From Actinokineospora fastidiosa (lineage in GTDB: Bacteria; Actinomycetota; Actinomycetes; Mycobacteriales; Pseudonocardiaceae), in the NCBI RefSeq assembly GCF_014648415.1, contig NZ_BMRB01000005.1:186001-250000 (forward strand): a stretch of 64,000 bases of DNA, written 5' to 3'. Each line of letters starts with the position of its first letter. Positions within the stretch are counted from its first letter, which is position 1. The notes beneath the pieces were generated by a model, which made no database searches, was not told the origin of the DNA, and was given only the letters and a program-made list of their open reading frames with translations. A program made the translations under genes and the position numbers. Of the stretch, positions 36,895 through 44,979 are shown one piece after another.

Positions 36895-37008
36895 GACCAT
36901 CCTGGAGACCTGCCCGTCCGGCGAGGACGCTTGTGACCACGAGCAACGCCGGGAACCGGCGAGCCGACCCCCCAGCACCAGCAGCAACCTCACCGCCCCC
37001 CAGCAACC

Positions 37009-38253
37009 TCACCGCCCAATAGACAACTGCCGAACATTCAGATACCCCGCCCGAAACCCAGCCTCACAGTAAGCGAGATAAAACTCCCACATCCGCCGAA
37101 AAGTAGAGTCAAACCCCAACTGCGCAACCCGCCCCCACTGCGACAGAAACCGCACCCGCCACTGCCGCAACGTCTCCGCGTAATCCAACCCGAAGTCCCG
37201 AAACGCATGCACCTTCATCCCCGTGAACCGCCCCACACACTCCTCGATAGCCTCAACAGAAGGAATAATCCCCCCAGGAAAGATATACTTGTGGATCCAC
37301 GTGTAAGAATCCCGAGTAGCCATCATCCGATCATGCGGCATGGTGATCGTCTGCAACCCGAACCGCCCCCCAGGCCGCAGCAGCCGATCGACAGCGGAGA
37401 AGTAAGTAGGCCAATACCGCTCCCCCACGGCCTCGATCATCTCCACGCTCACCACAGCGTCATAAGTCCCCTGGGCCTCCCGGTAGTCCCGAAGAACCAC
37501 CTGCACCCGATCCCCCACCCCAGCAGCGGCGATGCGCTGTTCGGCCAGCGCCTTCTGCTCCGACGACAAGGTCAGCGTCGTCACCCGGGCCCCGCGCTGA
37601 GCCGCTCGAATCGCGAGTGCGCCCCAGCCGGTGCCGATTTCCAACACGTGGGTGTCGCCGCCGACCCGGGCGTAGTCCAGGATGCCGTCGATTTTGCGGA
37701 GTTGCGCCTCCCGCAGGTCCGACGAGCCGGGGGCGAACCACGCCGACGAGTACGTCATCGTCTCGTCGAGGAAAGTGGCGAAGAGGTCGTTCGACAGGTC
37801 GTAGTGCCGGTGGATGTTGCGGCGGGAGTTCTCGACCGTGTTCTCCTCGGCCACCGGCTGCCGACGGTCCACCCAGCGGCGGAAGGCCTGCAGGCGGGGC
37901 GGGATGAGGGTGCTCATCCGGGCGGCGAACTCGGTCAGCAGCTCCACCAGCGCCGTGCTGGTCCAGTCGCCCGCCATGTAGCTCTCGCCGAAGCCGATCT
38001 TGGCGTCGACGCCGAGGCGGTGGAAGAACGCGGACGGGCGCTCGAGGCGCATCAGCGGGGACTGCGGTCCGCCTGCGCCGACCCGGGTGCCGTCCGGGTA
38101 TTCCACGCGCACGGGCAGGCGGCGGACGGCGTTGGTGAACAGGGCGCGGGCGACGCGGGCGCGGAACGCGTTGTGCGGCGGGGTGAACAGCGAGCCCCAC
38201 TGGCCGGAGGGATCGGGACGGTCCGCCGGGGCGCGGGTCGGCATCTCGGTCAC
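37009..38253 (-). CDS. Cyclopropane-fatty-acyl-phospholipid synthase-type methyltransferase, second copy
   Basis: 414 residues. SAM motif VLEIGTGWGALAIRAAQRG, preceded by RRNIHRHYDLSNDLFATFLD and followed by VVSVEMIEAVGERYWPTYF, with HKYIFPGGIIPSVEAIEE near 320, all typical of the CFA family. GTG start overlaps the DUF1365 stop by 4 bp. The last ~180 codons use many T- and G-ending codons (GCT, TCT, TAT, GGG), unlike the front half and its neighbours. Operon order FAD oxidoreductase-DUF1365-CFA is conserved in many bacteria, including Rv0449c-Rv0448c-ufaA1, and is linked to lipid methylation or furan/branched fatty acids. Confidence 0.92.
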   Translation of the reverse strand: MTEMPTRAPADRPDPSGQWGSLFTPPHNAFRARVARALFTNAVRRLPVRVEYPDGTRVGAGGPQSPLMRLERPSAFFHRLGVDAKIGFGESYMAGDWTSTALVELLTEFAARMSTLIPPRLQAFRRWVDRRQPVAEENTVENSRRNIHRHYDLSNDLFATFLDETMTYSSAWFAPGSSDLREAQLRKIDGILDYARVGGDTHVLEIGTGWGALAIRAAQRGARVTTLTLSSEQKALAEQRIAAAGVGDRVQVVLRDYREAQGTYDAVVSVEMIEAVGERYWPTYFSAVDRLLRPGGRFGLQTITMPHDRMMATRDSYTWIHKYIFPGGIIPSVEAIEECVGRFTGMKVHAFRDFGLDYAETLRQWRVRFLSQWGRVAQLGFDSTFRRMWEFYLAYCEAGFRAGYLNVRQLSIGR

Positions 38254-38957
38254 TGGACACCCTCCTGGGGCGCGTGCTTCGGGCGGGGGACGACGGGAAC
38301 GCGGCGCAGCCACAGCGTGATGCCGTGCTTGCGGATGAGGGCGCTGACCCGGTGGGGCAGCAGCCGCCCGCGCAGCACCATCCGGACCACCTCCCCGAGG
38401 GTCGGCGCCTTGCGCGTGCCGACAAGTGTCGCGGTGAACGGGACATTCCCGTCCTGGCGGAGGGCAACCGCCACGGAAAGCCTTTCACCTGGAAGCGGCA
38501 CGCGCATCAGGTATTCGCCGCCCCCGGCCAGGAACGGCGACACATAAAAGTCCTTCGCGACCCGCGCGCGGCCATCCTCGTCCGGACGGAGCAGATAGCA
38601 GTGCCGCTCCCCGTAGGTGTTGTGCACTTCCGCCACCACACAGTCCACCTCCCCGCGTTCATCGTGCACCCAGTACAGGGTGAGCGGGTTGAACACGTAC
38701 CCGAACACCCGCGCGTTCGCCAGCATCAACACCCGGCCGCACACGGAAATGCCCTGCCCGGCCAACCAGGCGGCCAGGTTCGCCTTGATGGAGCGCGCCG
38801 GAACGCCCAGATGGTCCGCCGCGCGGAAGCTCGCCAGCGGCCCGTACCGGGGCAGCGCGTCGAGATCGACCAGCCAGTAGTGCACGCGGTGGTGAAATGT
38901 CCGATCCATCCGTTCCCGTCGGACATGCGTCACGGTGCTGTCATAGAGCGCGGTCAC
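38250..38957 (-). CDS. DUF1365 family protein
   Basis: 235 residues. Typical opening ALYDSTVTHVRRERMDRTFH then HRVHYWLVDLDALP, and the conserved VFGYVFNPLTLYWVHD and AEVHNTYGERHCYLL blocks. Function unproven; it always sits between a FAD oxidoreductase and a CFA-type methyltransferase, so it probably works on the same lipid. GTG 38957 is chosen for the GTGA overlap with the oxidoreductase stop; a GTG three codons earlier is possible. Confidence 0.88.
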   Translation of the reverse strand: MTALYDSTVTHVRRERMDRTFHHRVHYWLVDLDALPRYGPLASFRAADHLGVPARSIKANLAAWLAGQGISVCGRVLMLANARVFGYVFNPLTLYWVHDERGEVDCVVAEVHNTYGERHCYLLRPDEDGRARVAKDFYVSPFLAGGGEYLMRVPLPGERLSVAVALRQDGNVPFTATLVGTRKAPTLGEVVRMVLRGRLLPHRVSALIRKHGITLWLRRVPVVPRPKHAPQEGVQ

Positions 38958-40240
38958 GGAGTCCACCCTGCACCGAAGTGCTCCGCCGCACGGACGCCCG
39001 ACGCGCAACCGTCCTCGTGGAAGCCCCACCCGTGATACGCGCCCGCGTAGGCGACGCGGTCGTCGTTGAGCGCGGGCAGGCCGCGCTGGGCGGCCAGCGA
39101 GCCGGGGGTGTAGATCGGGTGCTCGTAGACCATCCGGCGCAGGACCTTGTCCTGGTCCACGCGGTCGGCGGCGTTGAGGCTGACGATGTACTCCTCGGGC
39201 TCCGTCAGCCCCATCAACCGGTTCATTGCGTAACTGACCCGCACCGGGCCGTCGGCGACCGAGCAGGCGGGCTTGAGGTAGTTCCACGACGCCGCCGCGT
39301 TGCGCGTCCGAGGCAGCACGGACGTGTCTGTGTGCAGGAGTGTCTGGTTCACCGAGTACTCGAACGCGCCCAGCGTCGCCCGCTCGGCGGGCGTCGGCGC
39401 CGCGAGCAGGCGCAGGGCCTGGTCCGGGTGGGTGGCCACGACGACCCGGGCGAACCGGTGCGCCTCGTCGGCGTCGTCGCGCAGTTCGATGTGGTCGCTG
39501 TGGCGCACCAGCGCTCGGACCGGGGTGGACAGCGCGACGGCCGAAAGGTTCTTGACCGCGCGCTCGACGTACTCGCGCGAGCCGCCCACGACGGTCCTCC
39601 ACCGCGGCGACCCGGTGACGGCGAGCACCCCATGGTGGTGCAGGAACTCGAACAGATACCGCGCCGGGTAGCGCATCGTGGGCTCCGGGCCCGCCGACCA
39701 CACCGCGGAGACGAGCGGGATCAGGAAGTGGTCCACGAAGTACCGCGAATACCCGCCCACGACGACGAACGCGCGCAGCGTGATCTCGCCCGGGTCGTCC
39801 CGCAGGACGCGCCGGGCGTGTCGGTGGAACCGCTTGATCTCGGTGAGCATGCGCAGGAACCGGGGGCTGGCCAGGCTGGACGCCTGGGCGAACACGCCCA
39901 CGGGCCCGCGCGCGCCCGCGTACTCCAGGCCGCAGCCCTCGCAGCGCACGCTCATCGACATCTCCGAGTCGCGCGTGGTCACGCCGAGTTCGGCGAACAG
40001 CCGCAGCAGGTGGGGATATGTCCGCTCGTTGTGGACGATGAAACCGCTGTCCACCGCGGCCACGCGGCCGTCGCCCGCGGGCAGGTCGTGGGTGTGGGCG
40101 TGGCCGCCGAGCCGGTCGTCGGCCTCGAACAGGGTCACGTCGTGGCGGCGCTGGAGCAGGTAGGCGGCCGTCAGGCCGGACACCCCGCTCCCGATCACGG
40201 CGACGCGGTCGCGCGCACCCCGCACGATGTCCTTCCTCAC
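38954..40240 (-). CDS. FAD-dependent amine-oxidase-like oxidoreductase
   Basis: 428 residues. FAD dinucleotide-binding start RVAVIGSGVSGLTAAYLLQ, then TLFEADDRLGGHAHTHDL and VDSGFIVHNERTYPHLLRLF. C-terminal AYAGAYHGWGFHEDGC contacts FAD. Matches the Rv0449c-type oxidoreductase that accompanies DUF1365 and CFA genes; it may desaturate or oxidise a lipid chain. GTG 40240 has GGAGGGAGGA upstream. Overlaps DUF1365 by 4 bp. Confidence 0.9.
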   Translation of the reverse strand: MRKDIVRGARDRVAVIGSGVSGLTAAYLLQRRHDVTLFEADDRLGGHAHTHDLPAGDGRVAAVDSGFIVHNERTYPHLLRLFAELGVTTRDSEMSMSVRCEGCGLEYAGARGPVGVFAQASSLASPRFLRMLTEIKRFHRHARRVLRDDPGEITLRAFVVVGGYSRYFVDHFLIPLVSAVWSAGPEPTMRYPARYLFEFLHHHGVLAVTGSPRWRTVVGGSREYVERAVKNLSAVALSTPVRALVRHSDHIELRDDADEAHRFARVVVATHPDQALRLLAAPTPAERATLGAFEYSVNQTLLHTDTSVLPRTRNAAASWNYLKPACSVADGPVRVSYAMNRLMGLTEPEEYIVSLNAADRVDQDKVLRRMVYEHPIYTPGSLAAQRGLPALNDDRVAYAGAYHGWGFHEDGCASGVRAAEHFGAGWTP

Positions 40241-40253
40241 GGACGTCCTCCCT

Positions 40254-40922
40254 CTACATAGGCACCCGCAATCCGTCCGGCGCGGGCTGACGCCACGCAT
40301 TCGTAATCAGCGGATCATGCGGTTGGGTGCCGAGGACACCGAGTGCGAAACGCGTGGTCAGGCGCGTCCACACGGCCGCTTTGCGCAGCATCGCGTGCCC
40401 TTCGCCGCGCATGTCGAAGCGGGCGACCCGGTCGGTGACCCGCCGGGCGCGCTCGGCGAAGCGGAAGGACAGCGCGGGTTCGGTCGTCCGGTCGCGGTCG
40501 CCGTGCGCGATCAGCACCGCGCGCCCGGCGAGCTGGTCGACGGGCTCGTCGACGATCCACGGCGCGAGCGCGCAGACCCCGACCACGTTCGGGTGTCCGG
40601 CGACCCGGAGCGCGACGCGGCCGCCCATCGAGTGCCCGACCAGCACGACCGGGACGTCGCCGATGCGGTCCAGCGCCCATTCCGCGTCCTGCACCGGGTG
40701 CGCGGCGGGCGGGTTCCAGCCCCGGTACCGGTTGCGCAGCAGGTGGACGCCGACGTTGTCGCTCCTGCGGGCGATGTCCAGGGCGAACGGGACCATCCGC
40801 AGGTAGGCGAGCTGGTGCGAGGCGACCCGGGCCATGCTCCACTCCCGACCGCCGTGCAGCACGAGCACGGCGGCGGCGTCGCCGTCGGCGAAGCGGCGCA
40901 GGCGGGGGGTGAGATCGTCCAC
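40254..40922 (-). CDS. Alpha/beta hydrolase
   Basis: 222 residues. Oxyanion turn VLVLHGGREW, nucleophile in VLVGHSMGGRVALRV (~95), Asp candidate in LIAHGDRDRTTEP, His in RGEGHAMLRK. First gene of the leftward lipid-modification operon, 13 bp before the FAD oxidoreductase start. Could be an esterase or thioesterase for the lipid being modified; substrate not deducible. GTG 40922. Confidence 0.82.
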   Translation of the reverse strand: MDDLTPRLRRFADGDAAAVLVLHGGREWSMARVASHQLAYLRMVPFALDIARRSDNVGVHLLRNRYRGWNPPAAHPVQDAEWALDRIGDVPVVLVGHSMGGRVALRVAGHPNVVGVCALAPWIVDEPVDQLAGRAVLIAHGDRDRTTEPALSFRFAERARRVTDRVARFDMRGEGHAMLRKAAVWTRLTTRFALGVLGTQPHDPLITNAWRQPAPDGLRVPM

Positions 40923-40980
40923 GACGTCATCTTCGCAACCGGGGGCCGCCGGGATTGGCCGCTGTGTCGGTCCCCACGGC

Positions 40981-40986
40981 TAGTCT
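40981..40986 (+). promoter_or_regulatory. -10 box of a probable leaderless promoter
   Basis: TAGTCT lies 7 bp before the GTG at 40994 and no ribosome site is present. Confidence 0.5.
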
Positions 40987-40993
40987 GCTGTGC

Positions 40994-41818
40994 GTGATCG
41001 AACACGTGCGCATCGCGACCCCGGCCGGGACCTTCGACGGCATCGCCGCGGGCGCGCCCGACGACCGGCCGGTCCTGCTGCTGCACGGCTTCCCGGAGGC
41101 CGCGTCCGCGTGGGAGCACCAGGTGGCGGCGCTGGGCCGGGCCGGGTACCGCGCGGTCGCCGTCGACCAGCGCGGCTACTCCCCCGGCGTGCGGCCGGAG
41201 TCGCCCGGCGAGTACCACGTCGACGACCTCGTGGGCGACGTGCTGGCCATCGCCGACGCGTCCGGCTGGGCGCGGTTCGACCTGGTCGGCCACGACGTCG
41301 GCGCGGTCGTGGGCTGGCACGCCGCGGCCGCGCACCCCGACCGCGTCCGCACGCTGGCCGCGCTGTCCGCGCCGCACCCGTGCGCGCTGGCCGAGGCCGC
41401 CCGAGCCGACGAGGACCAGGCGCTGCGCTCGCAGCACCTGGCGCTGTTCAAGGAGCGCTCCGCCGAACGCAGGCTGCTCGCCGACGACGCCGCCGCCCTG
41501 CGCGCGATCTTCGAGCACCGGCTGCCCCGGTCGGCGGTGGCCGACTACGTCGCCCGGCTGTCCGAGCCCGACGCGCTCACCGCGGCGCTGAACTGGTTCC
41601 GCGCCGCGCGGCGGCTGGTCCTGCCGGACCGGGTGTCCGTCCCGGTGCTGTACCTCTGGGGCACCGAGGACGTCGCGGTGGGCTCGACCGCGGCGCTGAG
41701 CTGCGGCAAGTGGGTCGATGGTCCATACCATTTCGAGATGCTCGACGAGGCGTCCCACTGGGTGGTGTGGGACGCGCCGGAAGCGGTGACTTCCCTGCTC
41801 ATCGCCCATGTGACCTAG
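40994..41818 (+). CDS. Alpha/beta hydrolase (epoxide-hydrolase/haloalkane-dehalogenase type)
   Basis: 274 residues. HG in VLLLHGFPEAASAWEHQVAA, VDQRGYSPG, nucleophile Asp in DLVGHDVGAVVGWHAA (GHDxGA rather than GxSxG, so Asp is the nucleophile), Asp/Glu in LYLWGTEDVAVG, His in DEASHWVVWD. The Asp nucleophile places it with epoxide hydrolases and dehalogenases. GTG 40994 is preferred because of the -10 at 40981; an upstream codon at 40955 would start inside the promoter. Divergent from the previous hydrolase. Confidence 0.86.
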   Translation: MIEHVRIATPAGTFDGIAAGAPDDRPVLLLHGFPEAASAWEHQVAALGRAGYRAVAVDQRGYSPGVRPESPGEYHVDDLVGDVLAIADASGWARFDLVGHDVGAVVGWHAAAAHPDRVRTLAALSAPHPCALAEAARADEDQALRSQHLALFKERSAERRLLADDAAALRAIFEHRLPRSAVADYVARLSEPDALTAALNWFRAARRLVLPDRVSVPVLYLWGTEDVAVGSTAALSCGKWVDGPYHFEMLDEASHWVVWDAPEAVTSLLIAHVT

Positions 41819-41839
41819 ATCGTTCCCGGTCTCGGCGAC

Positions 41840-41845
41840 TAGGCT
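41840..41845 (+). promoter_or_regulatory. -10 box of a probable leaderless promoter
   Basis: TAGGCT lies 7 bp before ATG 41853, without a Shine-Dalgarno. Confidence 0.5.
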
Positions 41846-41852
41846 GCCTGCC

Positions 41853-43130
41853 ATGACGGCCGGTCTGCTTCTCGCCGCGGGTGCGGGCAGGCGCTTCGGC
41901 ATGCCCAAGGCGCTGGCGCCTTTGCGCGGCGAACTGCTGGTCGACCACGCCCTCCGCGCGCTGGTCGACGGCGGCTGCGATCCCGTCGTCGTGGTGACGG
42001 GCGCGTCCGCCGCCGAGGTGGCCGCGCATCTCGGCGATCGAGCGACCGTCGTGGAGAACCCGGACTGGGCATCGGGCATGGGCTCGTCGCTGCGCGCCGG
42101 GCTGTCCGCACTGCCCGATGTGGACGCCGCCGTCGTGCTCACTGTGGACACTCCCGGCGTCACTGCGGCCGCGGTGTCCAGACTGGCGGCGTTGGCCGCC
42201 CCCGACGCGCTGGCCAGGGCGACCTACGACGGCGAGCCCGGCCACCCGGTGCTGCTCGGCCGCGACCACTGGGCGGGCGTCGCCGAACTCGCGGTCGGCG
42301 ACACCGGCGCCCGCCCCTACCTGCGCGGCCGGGCCGTCGCCGAGGTCCCGTGCGCGGACGTCGCCGACGGCGCCGACGCCGACCACCCCGACGACCTGAC
42401 CCGCTTTGGAGGCACCGTGTACGGCGACCTGGCCCTCACCCACCTGGCGAAAGTCGCCGAGCACAACGCGTCCGCGCTGGACGAGACCGCCGAGCTGGTG
42501 CTGTCCTGCGTCCGCGCCGACGGCCTGGTGCTCACCTCGGGCGCGGGGCACTCGCTGGCCGCCGTCGCCGAGACGTTCTTCCGGGCGGGCGGCCTGGCGT
42601 GCGTGCGGCCGCTGGTGCACGACGACCTGCAGGTCTTCGGCGGCGCCCGGAAGGCCACCGCGGCCGAGCGGCGCGCCGGGCTGGCGGCGTCGGTGTTCGC
42701 CGAGGTGCCGCGCACGGGCCACGAGGTGCTGTTCATCTTCTCCAACTCCGGGGTGAACCCGTTCCCGGTCGAACTGGCCCAGACCGCGGTGGACAGCGGC
42801 TGCCCGGTCGTCGCGGTGACGTCGCCCCGCTCGTCGGCGGGAGCGACGCGGCGGGCCGGTGGCCTGCTGGCCGAGCACGCGACCATCGTGCTGGACACGC
42901 TCACCGGCCCCGGTGACGTGGCCTATCCGCCGGATTCCGCGGTGACCGCGTCGCTTTCCACGCTGTGCAACGCCTTCCTGTGGAATCTGATGCTCGCCCG
43001 GCTGCACGACCGGGCCGAGGCCGAGGGTGTGGAGCTGCCGCGCTGGCGCAGTTCCAATGTCGAGGGCGGCGACACCGCGAACGCCGCGCTGCTGGAGCGG
43101 TACGGCGACCGCGTGCCGCACCTGGGCTAG
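41853..43130 (+). CDS. Fusion: MobA/MocA-like nucleotidyltransferase + SIS-domain protein
   Basis: 425 residues in one open frame. Residues 1-188 are a complete NTP-transferase: LLLAAGAGRRFGMPKAL (nucleotide loop), VENPDWASGMGSSLRAGL, VVLTVDTPGVT (metal Asp), and ending HPDDLTRFGG as stand-alone members do. Residues 189-425 are a UPF0309-like SIS domain (TSGAGHSLAAVAETFFRAGG, IFSNSGVNPFPVELAQTA). The junction carries its own GGAGG and in-frame GTG (42417), exactly where a separate SIS gene would begin, but no stop intervenes. It may make both fusion and free SIS protein. Stop shares CTAG with the convergent MFS gene. Confidence 0.85.
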   Translation: MTAGLLLAAGAGRRFGMPKALAPLRGELLVDHALRALVDGGCDPVVVVTGASAAEVAAHLGDRATVVENPDWASGMGSSLRAGLSALPDVDAAVVLTVDTPGVTAAAVSRLAALAAPDALARATYDGEPGHPVLLGRDHWAGVAELAVGDTGARPYLRGRAVAEVPCADVADGADADHPDDLTRFGGTVYGDLALTHLAKVAEHNASALDETAELVLSCVRADGLVLTSGAGHSLAAVAETFFRAGGLACVRPLVHDDLQVFGGARKATAAERRAGLAASVFAEVPRTGHEVLFIFSNSGVNPFPVELAQTAVDSGCPVVAVTSPRSSAGATRRAGGLLAEHATIVLDTLTGPGDVAYPPDSAVTASLSTLCNAFLWNLMLARLHDRAEAEGVELPRWRSSNVEGGDTANAALLERYGDRVPHLG

Positions 43131-44281
43131 CGCAGGGCCCGCACCAGCACCGGGATCCCGGCGGCGGCCACCAGCCCCATCACGAGGAACACCGCCGGGA
43201 GCCCGAGGAGTTCGCCGACGAGGCCGCCCGCCAGCGCGCCGAGCGGCTTGCTGCCCCACGCCACCATCCGGTGCCCGCTGGTGACCCGTCCGCGCAGCCG
43301 GTCGGGTGTGCGGCGCTGCCGCAACGACACCATGACGATGTTCAGCACCATGATCGCGGCGCCGCTGCCGAAGAAGCCCGCCCCCACCGCGATCGGGTTC
43401 GCGGTGGCGGCGGGCAGGGCGATCAGCGGCGCGGCGACGGCGAGAGAGCCGACGAGCGCCCGGTCCCGGCCGAGACCGCGCTCGACGCGCTCGGCGGCCA
43501 CGGAGCCGACGACGCTGCCCCCGGCGACGGCGGCCAGCAGCCAGCCGAACCCCCGGTCGTCCAACCCCATCGCGCCCACCGCGTACAGCACGAGGATGGC
43601 GTAGGTCGCGCTGGTCGCGAAGTTGAACAGCCCGACCACCACCGAGAACGCGCGCAGCACCCGATCGCGCCACAGGAAGGCCAGGCCCTCCGCGACCTCG
43701 CCGCGCAGCGACGCCCGCTGGGCCCGCTCGGGCCGGAACGTGCCGCGCACCAGGAACAGCGCGACCACGGCCGCGATCCACAGCCCGCCGGGGACGGCCA
43801 GCGCCGCCAGCGCGCTCGCCGCCACGAGGAACCCGGCCAGCGGCGGCCCGACGAACTCGTTCGCGGTCAACTCGACGGCGTAGAGGCGGCCGTTCGCGCG
43901 GGAGAGGTGCTCGTCGGGGACCACGGCGGGCACGACCGACTGCGCGGCGACGTCGTGGAGCACCTCGGCCACGCCGATGCCGAACGCGATCGCGGAGAAC
44001 AGCCGGATGTCGGTCGGTCCGAACGCGATCGCCAGGACAAGGACCGCCCGCACGAGGTTGGCCGTCATCATCAGGACCCGCCGGTCGACCCGGTCGACGA
44101 CCGCGCCCGCGGGCAGCGCCACGAGCAGCCACGGCAGGGAGAACGCCACCGCGAGCCCGGCGATGAGCACCGGCGACCGGGTCGCCTCGATCGCCACCAG
44201 CGGCAACGCCACCTTGAGCACGCCGTCGGCGAGGTTCGACAGACCCGAGGAGGTCCATAACCGCCAATAGTCACCCGTCAC
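43127..44281 (-). CDS. MFS transporter (drug/macrolide efflux type)
   Basis: 384 residues with about 12 hydrophobic segments. N-terminal YWRLWTSSGLSNLADGVLKV and the loop AGAVVDRVDRRVLMMTANLV (motif A-like DRxxRR) mark the MFS_3/enterobactin-exporter-like group. Likely proton-driven export of a small molecule. GTG 44281; an in-frame ATG at 44317 would reach into the divergent promoter. An ArsR-type regulator is read divergently with an inverted repeat between, so the exporter is probably repressed by it. Convergent 4-bp overlap with the fusion gene. Confidence 0.86.
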   Translation of the reverse strand: MTGDYWRLWTSSGLSNLADGVLKVALPLVAIEATRSPVLIAGLAVAFSLPWLLVALPAGAVVDRVDRRVLMMTANLVRAVLVLAIAFGPTDIRLFSAIAFGIGVAEVLHDVAAQSVVPAVVPDEHLSRANGRLYAVELTANEFVGPPLAGFLVAASALAALAVPGGLWIAAVVALFLVRGTFRPERAQRASLRGEVAEGLAFLWRDRVLRAFSVVVGLFNFATSATYAILVLYAVGAMGLDDRGFGWLLAAVAGGSVVGSVAAERVERGLGRDRALVGSLAVAAPLIALPAATANPIAVGAGFFGSGAAIMVLNIVMVSLRQRRTPDRLRGRVTSGHRMVAWGSKPLGALAGGLVGELLGLPAVFLVMGLVAAAGIPVLVRALR

Positions 44282-44299
44282 TGATGGAGGATTGCACAC

Positions 44300-44319
44300 C
44301 GATGGAGAAAACTCCACCG
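44300..44319. promoter_or_regulatory. Inverted repeat between MFS and ArsR-like genes
   Basis: CGATGGAG-AAAA-CTCCACCG, 8-bp arms with one mismatch, plus a second GATGGAG at 44283-44289. It lies just upstream of a TACGAT -10 (44323-44328) for the regulator and over the MFS start region. Confidence 0.5.
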
Positions 44320-44322
44320 ATG

Positions 44323-44328
44323 TACGAT
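44323..44328 (+). promoter_or_regulatory. -10 box of a probable leaderless promoter (ArsR-like gene)
   Basis: TACGAT lies 6 bp before ATG 44335. No ribosome site is visible. Confidence 0.45.
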
Positions 44329-44334
44329 TCCCCC

Positions 44335-44847
44335 ATGCTGCCCCACCGCGAGGCGACCGCCGCCGAGGCCAAGGCCCTCGCCCACCCGCTGCGCCTGCGC
44401 ATCCTGCGGCTGTGCTGGCAGGGGGAGCTGACCAACAAGCAGCTCGCCGACCGGCTCGGCCGCGATCCCGGCACCGTCCTGTTCCACGTCCGCACGCTCA
44501 TCAACGCGGGCCTGTTGGAGCAGGCCCCCGTCCGGACCGGCGAGAGCGGGGCGCTGGAGAAGCCCTACCGCGCCAAGGCGCGCTCCTGGTGGCTGGACGA
44601 CCCAGCGGACACCGGCGCCGACGCCGCCTTCGCCCCCATCGACGCGCTCCAGGAGGAACTGCGCGCCGCCGGACCGGAGTCGGTCAGCACCTTCGCGCGG
44701 TTCGCCCTGCACCTCTCCCCCGCCGACGCCGCCGAACTGGACCGCCGCATCCGCGCGCTCCTCGACGAGTACGTCACCACCGACGACGAGCGCCGCGACC
44801 AGCCCGCCCACGGCGGCGTGATCGTCATCCACCGCCTCGCCGAGTAG
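44335..44847 (+). CDS. ArsR-like winged-helix regulator
   Basis: 170 residues. N-terminal winged helix: ALAHPLRLRILRLCWQGELT, NKQLADRLGRDPGTVLFHVR with TLINAGLLEQ, then a wing (EKPYRAKARSWWLDD). The C-terminal ~80 residues are helical (dimer or ligand part; no Cys metal site). An in-frame ATG at 44284 exists, but the -10 at 44323 favours ATG 44335. Likely controls itself and the divergent MFS exporter through 44300-44319. Confidence 0.84.
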   Translation: MLPHREATAAEAKALAHPLRLRILRLCWQGELTNKQLADRLGRDPGTVLFHVRTLINAGLLEQAPVRTGESGALEKPYRAKARSWWLDDPADTGADAAFAPIDALQEELRAAGPESVSTFARFALHLSPADAAELDRRIRALLDEYVTTDDERRDQPAHGGVIVIHRLAE

Positions 44848-44979
44848 GCGGGCGAGCGCCGCCACGCCCGCATCGGGTGGTCGCGCACGCGAATCGGGAT
44901 GCCCGGTCACGGGCGCCGAGGTGACCGCGGGTGCACCCGGGACCTGCTCTCCTCCCGCGTCGCGTGGCGGGACGGCTGG
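44848..44979. other. 132-bp intergenic gap
   Basis: Convergent intergenic stretch between the ArsR-like gene and the ABC exporter. No clear hairpin with long arms or other element seen. Confidence 0.4.

Larger units (their letters stand above)
36253..37008. other. 756-bp region without a gene
   Basis: No credible coding frame. Contains ATGGGAG-T-CTCCCAT (36294-36308), two very large inverted repeats (36462-36606; 36708-36894), and plain sequence between. The palindrome at 36294 and the first large repeat share the ATGGGAGT core. Confidence 0.65.
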
